64,000 bases of DNA, from positions 62,001 through 126,000 of the forward strand of contig JANVFP010000027.1 of the NCBI GenBank assembly GCA_027919835.1, written 5' to 3'. Under the pieces are notes generated by a model. The model saw only the letters and a list, made by a program, of their open reading frames with translations. It was not told where the DNA came from and searched no databases. Below are positions 44,322 to 57,238 of this stretch, piece after piece. How positions within the stretch are numbered: position 1 is the stretch's first letter; every line of letters begins with the position of its first letter. Both the position numbers and the translations under genes were made by a program. The DNA comes from Lentinula raphanica. Its lineage: Eukaryota > Basidiomycota > Agaricomycetes > Agaricales > Omphalotaceae.

Positions 44322-47300
44322 TCAGACGAATGAGAGAAAAACTGACCGATTTAACTTGACCAATTCCGAGATAACCCAGGATATATCACATAAAGCTGAG
44401 GTCCAGTCAAGAGAAGGGCCATCCAAGTGACGGTACCACCAGTGTAAAGAAACGATAAGGCTAAGCATCCCGTTTTGCCCGGAGCGGTCAAACTCATCCC
44501 AATCTCCTTCGCCGGTACCATTGACCACAATCCTACCCAACGCATCACGTTCGCGCCACTGAGGGCTAATCATCGAATACCAGACCCACCATTGTGATGC
44601 AAAGTCGGCTATTTTACCTATTGGTGGAAGACGAGTGACAGTTTTTCGATTCTGGAACCACCACGCAAACTCTTTAGGACGACCCGTGGTCGGGAAAGTC
44701 GATCCCTATGATATGACTGGTTGGTTATCAGAATGGGAACGAATCGCGATACTCACGTTGCCATTTGGGTTTTTGAAAGAATGATATTGTTCGAAGGTAA
44801 CCAAATCTTGCAGGGTTTTGTGCCAAAGGGAATCTTGCGGACTGTCTTCGGTCGTAAGTGCATTGTAGGCATCAGAAAGCCATCTAGGACAGCCAGTCAA
44901 ATCAACTGGGACGTTATCACCCGACGGAGAGAACACCGCAGTTGATGAATCAGTATGAGTGTCAGGTTCGTCAGGTATACCATCACCCGATGGAGAGAAC
45001 ACCGCAGCTGACGGTTCAGTATCTGCAGGGTCCTTGTCAGATGAGCTGTCAGCCGACGGAGGCGCTGAAGGGTCCTGGTTGGTTAGCGATGAAGATTGTT
45101 CTATGTCAGTCGGCGGAGAAAATGCTGCTGAAGCCGTGGGCGCTGAAGGAACCTTGTCACTGTCAGTTGGTGAGGATGTATGCGACGCGAAAGGGATCTT
45201 GTCAGCAGGAGAGGATTGATCTGTTGCGACATTTGAAGAGATGCCAGATGCTGCATTACTGGCGACAGGCGCACTGGTTGCGACATTTGAAGAGACGCTA
45301 GATGCTGCGTTACCGGCGACAGGCGCACCAAGTGCTGAGGGAGAGGCTAATTGTTCTGAGTCGTCCTGGGGAGGAGAGAGCGATTGCTCGAAGTTTATGT
45401 GAGAAGGAGCACGGAGAGGTGACTCTGAGGATTGGGATGAACTAGAAGCACGACCAGGTGACATTGGAGGCCCATTCAGAATGATGTCGGTTGCTTTGCG
45501 ACCATTGGTTATTTGAAGGAGATGCCATTTAATCCGTACGATGTTGTTTTGCCGTTGCCACTCGAATTCGGTTTGACGCTCACAAAGAGGCGCCATCACA
45601 GCGCGGCGTTCTTTAACAGAAAGGCTGTCCAGATATAAGCGGCTTTCCGGATGAAGCTTTTTTTCACGGTTTGGGTGCAGGCGAAGTTCGGGAAGCTCCT
45701 CCTCCTCCTCCTCCTCCTCCTCCTCCTCCTCCTCAACTTCTTCATCTGTTTCTCCATACTCTTCATCTTCTTCTTTGCCATCGTCGGTCTCTTCACCATC
45801 ATCGGTCTCCTCACCATCATATTCTTCTTCCTCGTCGTCATCCTTGCGGGCGCCCTTCTGGGCATTTCTGGTGACATTCTTTCTCACCCTCGTAGACCGC
45901 CGAGGTTCGGGGATCATTTTCGTAGATGAAGAAGGTTCAGGGATGGCATTTTCCGTAGATGGACTAGGTCCGGCAATGGGGTTTTCCGGAGATGGACTAG
46001 GTACAGGAATGGGGTTTTCCGGAGATGGACGAGGTTCAGAGATGGTTAGCAGAGAGGGATCATCGAGTACGTCTTTATCGGTGGCTTTTCTTGGAGTGTC
46101 TGCTTCATGTTAGAATACAGTAGATGATGGAAGAGCGTTGAGAACTGACCAGTGGTTGCATGCAAAAACAACAAGAATGATTTCATAACGTTCGCTTTGA
46201 ACTCTTCAGCTTTCCATTCGTGAAATTTGAGTCCCTGAGCTGTCCCTGAGCTGATTCTGGAAGAGACGTTAGCAACACATCAAATTTTTATGCAAGAAAG
46301 AATATTACGCAAGTACGGCAAAATCGGAATTGGGATCTTGGGTATCCTGAGGGGGCGCTCCGGCCAGAAGAGTGAGCCACAAACCAGTGTGAGCACGGAT
46401 GGCATCGAGGAGAGGCTGGATGAATGTGAGGAGATTCGCGCGACATCTGGCCAAATAGATGATCAATGAACATAGATTAAGGTAGACGACTATATACGCA
46501 CAATTGTTTCTCGGCGTCTGTCAGCTTGTCTACCCCGTCCAATGAAAACCCCTGCCCAGACAGCAGTTTCTTGAAAGCAGCAACGCGAGAAGAGTGTTGA
46601 GTTGAATTCTCGAGCGAAATCTTCTCTTTGACATCGTCTGGCTGGTCATTGTACAACTGCTCGGCCACTTCACATTGTTTTTTGATACATTCGCTCTTGG
46701 AGGGAGGATTATCGACGGTGGCGTCACGATAGTGCTCTATGAATTGTTCGCGGTATTCGGGATGAGACATGAAATGTTTGTAGTCAGGCTTTTGTCGAGG
46801 TCTTTTGAGGCTGGTTGACTGCTTGAGTTGGTTGTTGATGCGCTTGAACGCCTGCCCGCCATTCCTTTCAGCAGGTCGTTGGGTTTGGCGGTGAATCCAA
46901 TTTTTAAGTTCCTGGAAATACATGTGAATACACCCGTAGCTGTAGGAGCTTCGCGAAGTAGTCCGATAAGTCTCGAAGATTACTTCGCGAAGTAACCCGA
47001 GTGGCTCTCGAAGCTCAAAAAACCCTTTCGGGCAGGCCAGTAGGGCTCCGGGGGGTGCTCGGCTATTTAGTATATTTATTAATATTCAATAATTCTTTTA
47101 TTATTTAATAGGTATATTATAATAAATCTACTTCGCGAAGCTATGCTGCACTTCACGAAGTGACTACGTTTACGACAATCATGAAATCAGGTAAATTAGG
47201 GTTACATCATTACGTTATTGATTTCCTTTTTGGGTTATGGTATTTTTGAATAGAAAAATGCATGTTATGATATCATTGATTTTGGGATGCTAAAAATCAC

Positions 47301-50300
47301 AGATGAATCCAAAAATGGCTATAGGGAGGCACTGGCTACCTCAGGCACATCAAAATTGCCTAAAAAGGAAATTGGTCCAAAAATAGAACTTGATCTCATC
47401 AGGTAGCAAAAAATCTGAAAAAATCATGAAAAATACTCAAAAAATTCAGGGTCACCTCAATGGCCCTGAAAACGCAAAATAAAAAAAAATACGCGACAAG
47501 TGTAAAAATTTTTATCACTCCAAATCATACCAGATCCTCTATACATTTAGTATATATGATGTACATGCTATTTTTAGCACCCCTGGTACACTCAGACACT
47601 CAGAATGGCTTATATCATTTAATGTATTCAGCACATTCAATGCTTATTATACTTAACACACTTAACAATGAAAAAACTCAGAATAGTAGTAATGTATTAC
47701 ATGCTATTTTTAGCACCCCTAGTACACTCAGACACTCAGAATGGCTTATATCATTCAATATATTCAGCACACTCAATGCTTATTATACTTAACACACTTA
47801 ACAATGAAAAAACTCAGAATAGTAGTAATGTATATCATACTCAACACACTCAACAATGAAAAACCTCAAAATAGTGTTCATGTGTATTATACTTAACACA
47901 CTTAACACACTTAACAATGAAAAAACTTGGAATAGTAGTAATGTATATCATACTCAACACATTCAACAATGAAAAAGCTCGAAACAGTGTTCATGTGTAT
48001 TATACTTAACATACTCAACACACTTAACAATGAAAAAACTCAGAACAGTGCTCATGTGTGTTACACTTAACACACTTCATCAATCAATATAACATACTTA
48101 ACAATCAAAAACTTGGAGTAGTGTTATCACACATTATACTTAACACACTTCATCAGTAAGTATAACATACCTTCAATAGGACATTGTTATACTATGACAC
48201 ACTTATAACAACGAGTTTTGGGCGCTTACGGGCGCTTATTTGGGGTTTTTGAGTCGAAATTCATTAATAGCACACTCAATAATTTTTGTGTGGGCTCTAT
48301 ATTGTGTCAGGATGTTGTCTATATCATATTCCTCTAGATATAATTCGGAGAACTCAAAAACATAACCTGTGTGGCTAGCTATACTATAATCTTTTGTAAT
48401 ATAACAGTGTTTTATGTAAATGACAGTGCATACACCCATGTTATGAAGTCAAACTGCTGCTGGGTCATGAAAAGAGTCATCCTATAACCTATTCTATGTT
48501 AACTCTATGTGATACAGCCAAGAGATTTGTAATGGGGGTCATTGAATATGACATCTATTGTTACATGTAAGTGTAGACATCTATAGTGTACATGAAACAT
48601 GTACATGTATATCACAGAGTCTAACCTTTATGATAGCTATCTGAATCATGTACAAACACTGCCAGTAGACTGTAGGAGTGCTTTCCTGATGGACCAGCAT
48701 CAGTATACTTGCATTACATGGACATATGCATTGGCATTTACATAAAACACTGTTATATCACAAAAGATCATAGTATAGCTAGCCACACAGGTTATGTTTT
48801 TGAGTTCTCCAAATTATATCTAGAGGAATATGATATAGACAACATCCTGACACAATATAGAGCCCACACAAAAATTATTGAGTGTGCTATTAATGAATTT
48901 CGACTCAAAAACACCAAATAAGCGCCCGTAAGCGCCCAAAACTCGTTGTTATAAGTGTGTCATAGTATAACAATGTCCTATTGAAGGTATGTTATACTTA
49001 CTGATGAAGTGTGTTAAGTATAATGTGTGATAACACTACTCCGAGTTTTTGATTGTTAAGTATGTTATATTGATTGATGAAGTGTGTTAAGTGTAACACA
49101 CATGAGCACTGTTCTGAGTTTTTTCATTGTTAAGTGTGTTGAGTATGTTAAGTATAATACACATGAACACTGTTTCGAGCTCTTTCATTGTTGAGTGTGT
49201 TGGGTATGAAATACATTACTACTATTCCGAGTTTTTTCATTGTTAAGTGTGTTATGTGTGTTAAGTATAATACACATGAACACTATTTTGAGGTTTTTCA
49301 TTGTTGAGTGTGTTGAGTATGATATACATTACTACTATTCTGAGTTTTTTCATTGTTAAGTGTGTTAAGTATAATAAGCATTGAGTGTGCTGAATATATT
49401 GAATGATATAAGCCATTCTGAGTATCTGAGTGTACCAGGGGTGCTAAAAATAGCATGTACATCATATATACTCAATGTATAGAGGATCTGGTATGATTTG
49501 GAGTGATAAAAATTTTTACACTTGTCGCGTATTTTTTTTTATTTTGCGTTTTCAGGGCCATTGAGGTGACCCTGAATTTTTTGAGTATTTTTCATGATTT
49601 TTTCAGATTTTTTGCTACCTGATGAGATCAAGTTCTATTTTTGGACCAATTTCCTTTTTAGGCAATTTTGATGTGCCTGAGGTAGCCAGTACCTCCCTAT
49701 AGCCATTTTTGGATTCATCTGTGATTTTTAGCATCCCAAAATCAATGATGTCATAACATGCATTTTTCTATTCAAAAATACCATAACCCAAAAAGGAAAT
49801 CAATGACGTAATGATGTAACCCTAATTTACCTGATTCCATGATTGTCGTAAACGTAGTCACTTCGCGAAGTGCAGCATAGCTTCGCGAAGTAGATTTATT
49901 ATAATATACCTATTAAATAATAAAAGAATTATTGAATATTAATAAATATACTAAATAGCCGAGCACCCCCCGGAGCCCTACTGGCCTGCCCGAAAGGGTT
50001 TTTTGAGCTTCGAGAGCCACTCGGGTTACTTCGCGAAGTAATCTTCGAGACTTATCGGACTACTTCGCGAAGCTCTTACAGCTTCAGCTGGTGAATAAGT
50101 TGAGTGAATAGCTCGTGGGGACTCACCATTTGACCCTGTTTAACCGTCTGGCAAAGAGCTTTATCGCGTTCTGCTTCCAAGGCGAGTCGTTCCTCTTCGG
50201 AGAGGGAAGCACTGTCGTCACGGAGTACAGCGAATTCAGCGGGCTCTGACCTATTATGCCAGGGAAAAGTTTGGAAGTATTCATGTGTAGTAGTAACGAT

Positions 50301-50639
50301 CCATTTGGTGCGTTCCTTCTTGGACACAAGAGAAAGATACGCGTCAATGCGCGACTGAAGAAACGCTAGCTGGGGTCCTTGAAACTTGCCCTGATTCCTG
50401 CGTTTCTTCTTCGTAGGAATTTGGGTGGGTGGGACATCAGTAGCCTGGGTATCGGTCGAGTTCCCAACATTATTGGGCATAGGTGACGGCTGGACAGAAG
50501 GAGTAGTGGGGTTCGGAGGGTCGGGATTTGGGCTCGAGGAGTTGAGTGTAGCGTCGTTATTGGGAGAAGTCAACGTAGAGTTATTGTTAGGAGAAGAAAA
50601 AGTAGCATCGTTGCTTGAAACAGTAGGCGACGAGGCCAT
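44322..50639 (-). CDS. Large KDZ companion protein, palindrome in intron 1
   Basis: Starts ATG at 50639 (Ser/Asn/Pro-rich N terminus, then KKKRRNQGKFQGPQLAFLQ). Exon 1 is 50639-50127; exon 2 46911-46502 (ELKNWIHRQTQRP, KPDYKHFMSHPEYREQF); exon 3 46446-46309 (CRANLLTFIQPLLDAIRAH). Later exons hold an acidic and Ser/Pro-rich linker (45917-44753, with a poly-Glu run at 45697-45735) and a tryptophan-rich C-terminal domain (RPKEFAWWFQNRK, ASQWWVWYSMISPQWRERD, ALCDISWVISELVKLN). The WW/WR motifs and SW-x-hydrophobic end match a family expanded in mushrooms that I cannot name. Intron 1 was 48 nt and now contains the 3160-bp palindrome. The coding frame still looks open, so function depends on splicing. 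Confidence 0.65.
46931..50090. mobile_element. Giant palindromic element, type 1, copy 2
   Basis: 3160 bp flanked by the 7-bp duplication GTGAATA (46924-46930 and 50091-50097). Ends, TTCGCGAA motifs, spacer (48433-48724) and small outward ORFs (48236-48439 minus, 48709-48921 plus) are as in copy 1, but there are fewer tandem repeats in the left arm. One TTCGCGAA of the left arm has become TTCACGAA (47153-47160). It lies in an intron of the companion gene. Confidence 0.93.
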
Positions 50640-50935
50640 TGACGAATGCTAAGTAGTAGTAGAAGTGGAAGTGGTAGAGGTGCGAAGCGCCGGCGTGGTA
50701 ATTATTTGCTGAAAAATAAAAGGGATATATTATTCTCTCAAGATTGATTATGCCGAGCTGCCGTTGAGGAGACGTTGGACCCCCCATACGTGTAGAGGCA
50801 GGCCGAGGTGCCGCTGAGGGTATACCTGAAGCCCCAATATGGGGTTTGATTGAGTGGACAGCTGTCCCGTTGTTATGCAAAACATATGTCAGGCACTTGC
50901 CTATATGTTATGCATAAGGGTTACAGCTGCAGCTG

Positions 50936-52007
50936 AGAACGGGAAATTCTCTCAAAGGCTCCGGGACCCTCGCGCCATTCCGTCAGAAGTCCTTGCAGCG
51001 AATGAACACTTGGTCTCTCTGATCAAGCTACGCGCGGACCTTACTACCCCCTCTCGCACCACACTCCCTCATGACAATAGAGAGGTGAATATAGATACGC
51101 CAGCTCGATCCTCTTCACCTAGCCGGCATTCGTCACACAGACGACAACCGATTCCTACGGATCTTGATGAAGAGAGCGACATAGACATTAGTGATCTCTG
51201 CTCAACCGACCGTATTCAGCCTAGCGATGACATTCATGACGGCGACACGGACCTCGAAGTTATTCACATACGACGCCGACCGATTCCCACACATCTTGAT
51301 GAAGAAAGCGACGTTGACATTAGCGATCTCTGCTCTACTGATCGTAATCAGCCCAGCGATGACACTTACAACAACGCCACTGACCTCGAAGTTATTGCGA
51401 CCCTACCACGATTTTCTTCGCCAAGTCCATCGACACGAGGTGAAGCTAGAGGAGAAGAGGAGAATATGCCTAGTGAACGAACCAGCGAGTTTGAGATTGA
51501 TGAGCTGGACTCTGACGAGTACAGGCTCAACTTACCTTCAGGGTCATTTGGCAATCGTGGTCGTCCGGAATCCTCTGGTCCTGGTTGTCCGGAATCCTCT
51601 GGTCCTGGTCGTCCGGAATCCTCTGGTTCTGGTCGTCCGGAATCCTCTGGTCCCGCGCCTGCAATTACAGTGATAACTTGGTCTAAGGTATTGATCCTGC
51701 TGAACTTGTCTTCAAGCTGCACTGACAAGTTGATCAGAATGATACACCCGCTCGGTCAATTGCCATTGAACTCACCGAAAACCGAGGCCCTTACATTTCT
51801 CTAGCAATGATCTCCGGCGACCTGCGTGTATTAGGATTAACCGAAAAAGGACCAGAGCTGGAACGGTTCGTGTCAAACAAGGGTTGGCGGCGTATCGGAT
51901 GGAACACGTTGTTTCCTATCCACGAGGTCAAAGTTGTGGTTTTGAAATCGATGGAGGTGGACGACGTGAAGGATTGGGATTTGCAATTGGAGCATCTGTA
52001 CAAGTAA
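50936..52007 (+). CDS. 3' part of an unknown gene, cut at the KDZ element end
   Basis: The frame is open from the element boundary. Exon 50936-51687, intron GTATTG...ATCAG, exon 51738-52007 to TAA. It carries a tandem duplication of about 42 residues (each with PTHLDEESDVDISDLCSTDR), a short GRPESSGPG-like repeat (51558-51655) and a C-terminal conserved-looking part (DLRVLGLTEKGPELERF, WRRIGWNTLFPIHEVKV). The 5' part may be the open stretch left of 39100. Function unknown. Confidence 0.5.
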
Positions 52008-52575
52008 CGTAGCACCTCCTTCTTTGACCTATTAAAAACGAGTTTTCGGGATGCCACACATGGAATGTAGTCTGATGTCGGACGAGGAACGTCCCTCCAA
52101 ATCGTAGAAAGCCTCGCGGAAAAGAATAAGTCATCAACGCAAAGTCGAACACTTGACAATGACAGCGGCACCAGCACAAAGCCAAGACCGAATAGAAGAA
52201 ACTTTAGTGACAGCATAAAGCCATCGACTACTGCAAGCCGACAGCTCAAAGCCATCGTGCTCGTTGGCGTCGACAAGAAGGTGATGAGTGATGTATAGCC
52301 CGAAAGCGTTGAATGAAGCACCCAAAAAGAGTGATTGCCGCTTTCGGATCAAGCCTGGCTACGAGTGGCTGTCATGATTACTAACAGACTAAAAGTGGTA
52401 CTACTTACTCTTACCTCTCCAACGACGAGCACGATGGCTTTGCGCTGTCTGCTTTCCAGCAGCGGGTGGCTTTGCGCTGTCGCTGTGGTTGACGATGGAT
52501 ACTATGATGTGTCGATGGCTTTGAGCTGTCGGCTGATTTCTGGGCATCCAATGACTCTATGTTGTTGGCGCAGCT
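52008..52575. other. Remnant region before the type 2 palindrome
   Basis: Contains sequence related to itself in inverted orientation (CAGCTCAAAGCCATCGTGCTCGT-like at 52235-52270; complement at 52430-52540) and to 38560-38640. No intact gene. Confidence 0.4.
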
Positions 52576-55500
52576 GATACTGTAAAACTTTTGTAAAAAG
52601 TACCGATAAGTTATCAGGTACCTATTGCAAATAGTTGTGATAACCCGGAGGGGGTCCTGGAAATGGCTCCGGGGGGTGGTCATGCCTGTCACCACCTGTC
52701 ACATATGGCTTATATTTACTGTTTTGGGTAATTAATAATCATCCAGATATTAAATAAGCAGTACATTTTCAAAAAAACCCGAAAATTCATAAAAATTCAT
52801 AAAAAACCTAAAATGGCCTGATTAGGTCAGATCAGGATATGTAAGCAAATGACCTCATATGATAGAAAATGATGTAGGGCCAATGTAGGTACTAAAAATA
52901 GCCCAAAAAATCACTAAAAATGCAAAAAATATTTAGGGATGGTATAGAGCCTATTGCAGGCCCAGGCACATCAAAATTACCAAAAAAGGTAAAAATTGAT
53001 CATGATCTCATCTTGTAGCAAAAAATCTGAAAAAATTCCTAAAAATAGTCAAAAAAATTCAGGGGTGCCTTGTTGGCCCTGAAAATGCAAAATAAAAAAA
53101 AATACGCGACAAGTGTAAAAATTTTCATCACTCCAAATCATTCTAAATCCACTATACAGTCAGTATATATGATGTATATGCTATATTTAGCATCCTAGTA
53201 CCTTTATTGGGCTAAAAATAGAACTTGATCTCATCTGATAGCAAAAAATCTGAAAAAATCCTAAAAAATACTCAAAAAATTCAGGGGTGCCTTATTAGCC
53301 CTGAAAATGCAAAATAAAAAAATTTACATGACACAATTGAAAAACAACATCACTCCAAATCATACCAAATCCACTACACAGTCAGTATATATCATGTATA
53401 TATTATTTTTAGCACCTCTAGTACCTTCAATCACTCAGTATAGCTTATATCACTCGAGAATCATATCAGACTGACAACATTCAGTAAATATAATGTACAT
53501 GATATTTTTAGTACACCTAGTACCCTTAATGACTCAGAACAATTTATATTACTCAATATGTTCAGTACACTTAACACTCATCAAACCTCACACATGAAAA
53601 CTCATAACAGTACTTATATGTATTATACTTAACACAGTTGACAATGAAAATACTCAAAACAGTATTATCAGTCACTATACTTAACACACTTAACAGTCAA
53701 AAAGTCAGAACAATGTTACTTTATATACATAACACACCCATTGTTATACTATAACACACTTATAACAACGAGTTTTGGGCGCTTATGGGCGCTTATTTGG
53801 TGTTTTTAAGTCGAAAATCATTAATAGCACACTCAATAATTTTTGTGTGGGCTCTATATTGTGTAAGGATGTTGTTTATATCATACTACACTTGATACAA
53901 TTCGGAGAATGCAAGATTACAGCTTTTGGGACTGGCTATATTGTGATCTTTTGTGATATAACAGTGTTTTATGTAAATGTCAATGCATACACCCATGTTA
54001 TGAAGTCAAACTGCTACTGGGTCATGAGAAGAGTCATCCTACAACCTATTCTATGCTAACCCTATGTAATACAGCAAAGAGATCTGTAATGGGGGTCATT
54101 GAATATGACATCTATTGTTACATGTAAGTGTAGACATCTATAGTGTACATGAAACATGTACATGTATATCACAGAGTCCAATAGTCATAGTGAGTATCTG
54201 AACCATGTCCAGATACTTCTAGTAGACTGTAGGAGTGATTCCCTCATGAACCACCATCAGTATACTTGCATTACATGGACATATGCATTGACATTTACAT
54301 AAAACACTGTTATATTTCAAAAGATCACAATATAGCCAGCCCCACAAGTTGAATTTTTGAGTTCTCTGAATTGTGTCTGAAGAAATATGATATAGACAAC
54401 ATCCTGACACAGTATAGAGCCCAGACAAACATTATTGAGTGTGCTATAATGATTTTCGACTCAAAAACACCAAATAAGCGCCCATAAGCGCCCAAAACTC
54501 GTGGTTATAAGTGTGTTATAGTATAACAATGGGTGTGTTATGTTATTCAATTAACATTGTTCCGACTTTTTGACTGTTAAGTGTGTTAAGTATAGTAACT
54601 GATAACCCTGTTTTGAGTATTTTCATTGTCAACTGTGTTAAGTATAATACATATAAGTACTGTTATGACTTTTAGTGTGTTAGGTGTGATAAATGCTAAG
54701 TGTACTGAACATATTGAGTAATATAAATTGTTTTAAGTTATAAAGGGTACTAGGTGTGCTAAAAATATCATGTACAATATATTTACTCCCCAAATTATTC
54801 AGTTTGGTATAATTCTTGAGTGATATAAGTGATTGAGGGTACTAGGGGTGCTATAAATGGCATATACATGATATATACTGACTGTGTAGTGGATTTGGTA
54901 TGATTTGGAGTGATGTTGTTTTTCAATTGTGTCATGTAAATTTTTTTATTTTGCATTTTCAGGGCCAATAAGGCACCCCTGAATTTTTTGAGTATTTTTT
55001 ATGATTTTTTCAGATTTTTTGCTATCAGATGAGATCAAGTTCTATTTTTAGCCCAATAAAGGTACTAGGATGCTAAATATAGCATATACATCATATATAC
55101 TGACTGTATAGTGGATTTAGAATGATTTGGAGTGATGAAAATTTTTACACTTGTCGCGTATTTTTTTTTATTTTGCATTTTCAGGGCCAACAAGGCACCC
55201 CTGAATTTTTTGACTATTTTTAGGAATTTTTTCAGATTTTTTGCTACAAGATGAGATCATGATCAATTTTTACCTTTTTTGGTAATTTTGATGTGCCTGG
55301 GCCTGCAATAGGCTCTATACCATCCCTAAATATTTTTTGCATTTTTAGTGATTTTTTGGGCTATTTTTAGTACCTAGATTGACCCTACATCATTTTCTAT
55401 TATATGAGGTCATTTGCTTACATATCCTGATCTGACCTAATCAGGCCATTTTAGGTTTTTTATGAATTTTTATGAATTTTCGGGTTTTTTTGAAAATGTA

Positions 55501-55686
55501 CTGCTTATTTAATATCTGGATGATTATTAATTACCCAAAACAGTAAATATAAGCCATATGTGACAGGTGGTGACAGGCATGACCACCCCCCGGAGCCATT
55601 TCCGGGACCCCCTCCGGGTTATCACAACTATTTGCAATAGGTACCCGATAACTTAACAGTGTTTTTTACAAAAGCTTTACTGTATC
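52576..55686. mobile_element. Giant palindromic element, type 2, copy 1
   Basis: 3111 bp. The ends GATACTGTAAAACTTTTG and ...AAAGCTTTACTGTATC are inverted; possible 2-bp duplication CT. The arms (52576-53989 and 54282-55686) flank a spacer of about 291 bp homologous to the type 1 spacer. The inner arms also match type 1 (CACTTGTCGCGTATTTTTTT, GGGCGCTTATGGGCGCTTAT), but the outer 300-400 bp are different and lack TTCGCGAA. No intact ORF. Confidence 0.88.
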
Positions 55687-55932
55687 CTGTGGTTGGCGTT
55701 TTTCAAGGATGACATCGAGCAGGTCTGTTCTCGCAAGGTATGCTCATTATCGAGCATCTCATCTGTAGTAATGACTAGTATAATGACATAGTATGCTCAT
55801 AGATTGGTTTTTGTGGTTTGACTATTGTTCTCTACACTTGGACAAGGTTCGTGATATCATCGTTATCGAAGTGGTTGCGGGTGGGTGATGGCTCTCGTGC
55901 TCAGCCACAACTCTCTCTTGTTCCTCACCGTC
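55687..55932 (+). other. Upstream region of the second KDZ gene
   Basis: About 245 bp between the palindrome and the chosen ATG; probable 5' UTR or promoter remnant. No motif is recognised with confidence. Confidence 0.4.
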
Positions 55933-57238
55933 ATGGCCACAACAAAACGGCGCAAAATCACGAAGAACAAGCTCGAGCGAAACACCCTGCAATTCTCCAA
56001 TGTGAACGCTCCCAAGAAGACTTTCACGGTTATCGACAATGGACGAAAAGTGATTCGAACCCAAACTCTGCCTAGAATCTCCCCCTCGGTGGCTTCTGGC
56101 TCTCCTGCACCGCCACCAATGGTCCCTGCTCTCTCAGATATCTCTCACAGCGATTTGTCAAACGAAGATCACGATGCAGACTTTGCTGAAGACACTCGCA
56201 CTCAGGTAGGTTTGTTGCTGCAATCATGATTCAGCAATAACTGATCAACATCACCAGCGTGCCAAACTTCTCGAAGAATACGCTGATATCTTCGAACCTG
56301 CGGCACAGTTGATCATGCAGAAAGAGGCCGATCCACGTATAGGAATGCCTTGCTCCTGTAATGAAGCGCTTCGTGAGGTTCGATGCCTCGAATGCAAGCA
56401 ATTCACTCCTCTATGTCGCTCCTGTTGGGTTCGTGTTCACCGGAACCAACCACTTCACTGGGCCCATGTTTGGAATGGCGTACGGGGATACTTTCAACGC
56501 CACGACATATCGACAGTACTCGGACCCAATTCTTATGGGATTCCACTTGGACATGAAGGCGATGCGTGTCCTCGAGCCTCGAAACCTCTACACATGACGC
56601 TGGTGGATAACGAAACCGGAGTCCACACTACCAAAGTCGTGTTCTGTGGCTGCTGCGACTCCAATAAGTGGCGACAATTGATGGATGCAGATTTCTTTCC
56701 GGCGACTGTGACAGAACCGCAAACAGCGTTCACGTTTGGAACCCTTCGACACTGGCAGCTGATGACGCTTCAATCAAAAATCACGGCTTATGACTACATA
56801 CGTGCGCTGCGCCGCAAAACTGACAATGTTTTCACTGGCAATGTTCCGGTAAGTTTCCACATGTAATAGAACAACTTTGCGTGGTCTAATGAGACCTCAC
56901 ATAGGATGTCTACAAACAATTTCAGTTCGTTTCACGCATCTGGCCCCTTCTCGAAGCAGAAAAACGATTCGGAAGACTTCATGGCAATGGCATGAATGAG
57001 CTATATCCCCGACGCCCGACAAATAATCTCATGGTCTACTGCCCTGCCTGCCCCGAGGCCGATGTCAACATCGAACCAGGTTGGGAGAAGACCCCACCGC
57101 ACTTGATGTACGTGGATCTCTATCACTCATTTACACTGAATTTCACACATTTAAAGGCATCTTCATACGATCTATGATACCATCGATGGGAACAGCAAAA
57201 CCGGGAACTACGAAAAGAACAATGACCCCAATGATGTA

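Larger units (their letters stand above)
39100..50935. mobile_element. 11.8-kb KDZ DNA transposon with long TIRs
   Basis: Left end CACCCGTAGGCGTAGC and right end (read inward) CAGCTGCAGCTGTAAC lead into inverted repeats of over 100 bp. Both contain ATATAGGCAAGTGCCTGACA-like and TTTTGCATAACAACGGG blocks, then CTGTCCACTCA. Inside are a KDZ transposase (39401-42523), a plus-strand fragment (42586-43006), an RHBD-like gene (43141-44032) and a large companion gene (44322-50639) holding a nested type 1 palindrome. The immediate flanks (GTTCTGC and AGAACGG) do not form a target duplication. The end sequences match those of the telomere MITE and type 1 palindromes. Confidence 0.82.

Noticed and set aside
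45697..45735. Leucine-rich ORF on the plus strand around the CTCCTC run
   Set aside because: It is the complement of a poly-glutamate codon run in the minus-strand companion gene.
31066..47859. ORFs with LAPLVHSDTQNGLYH repeats in palindrome arms
   Set aside because: They are translations of tandem AT-rich repeats; open by composition and lost in the mirror arm.
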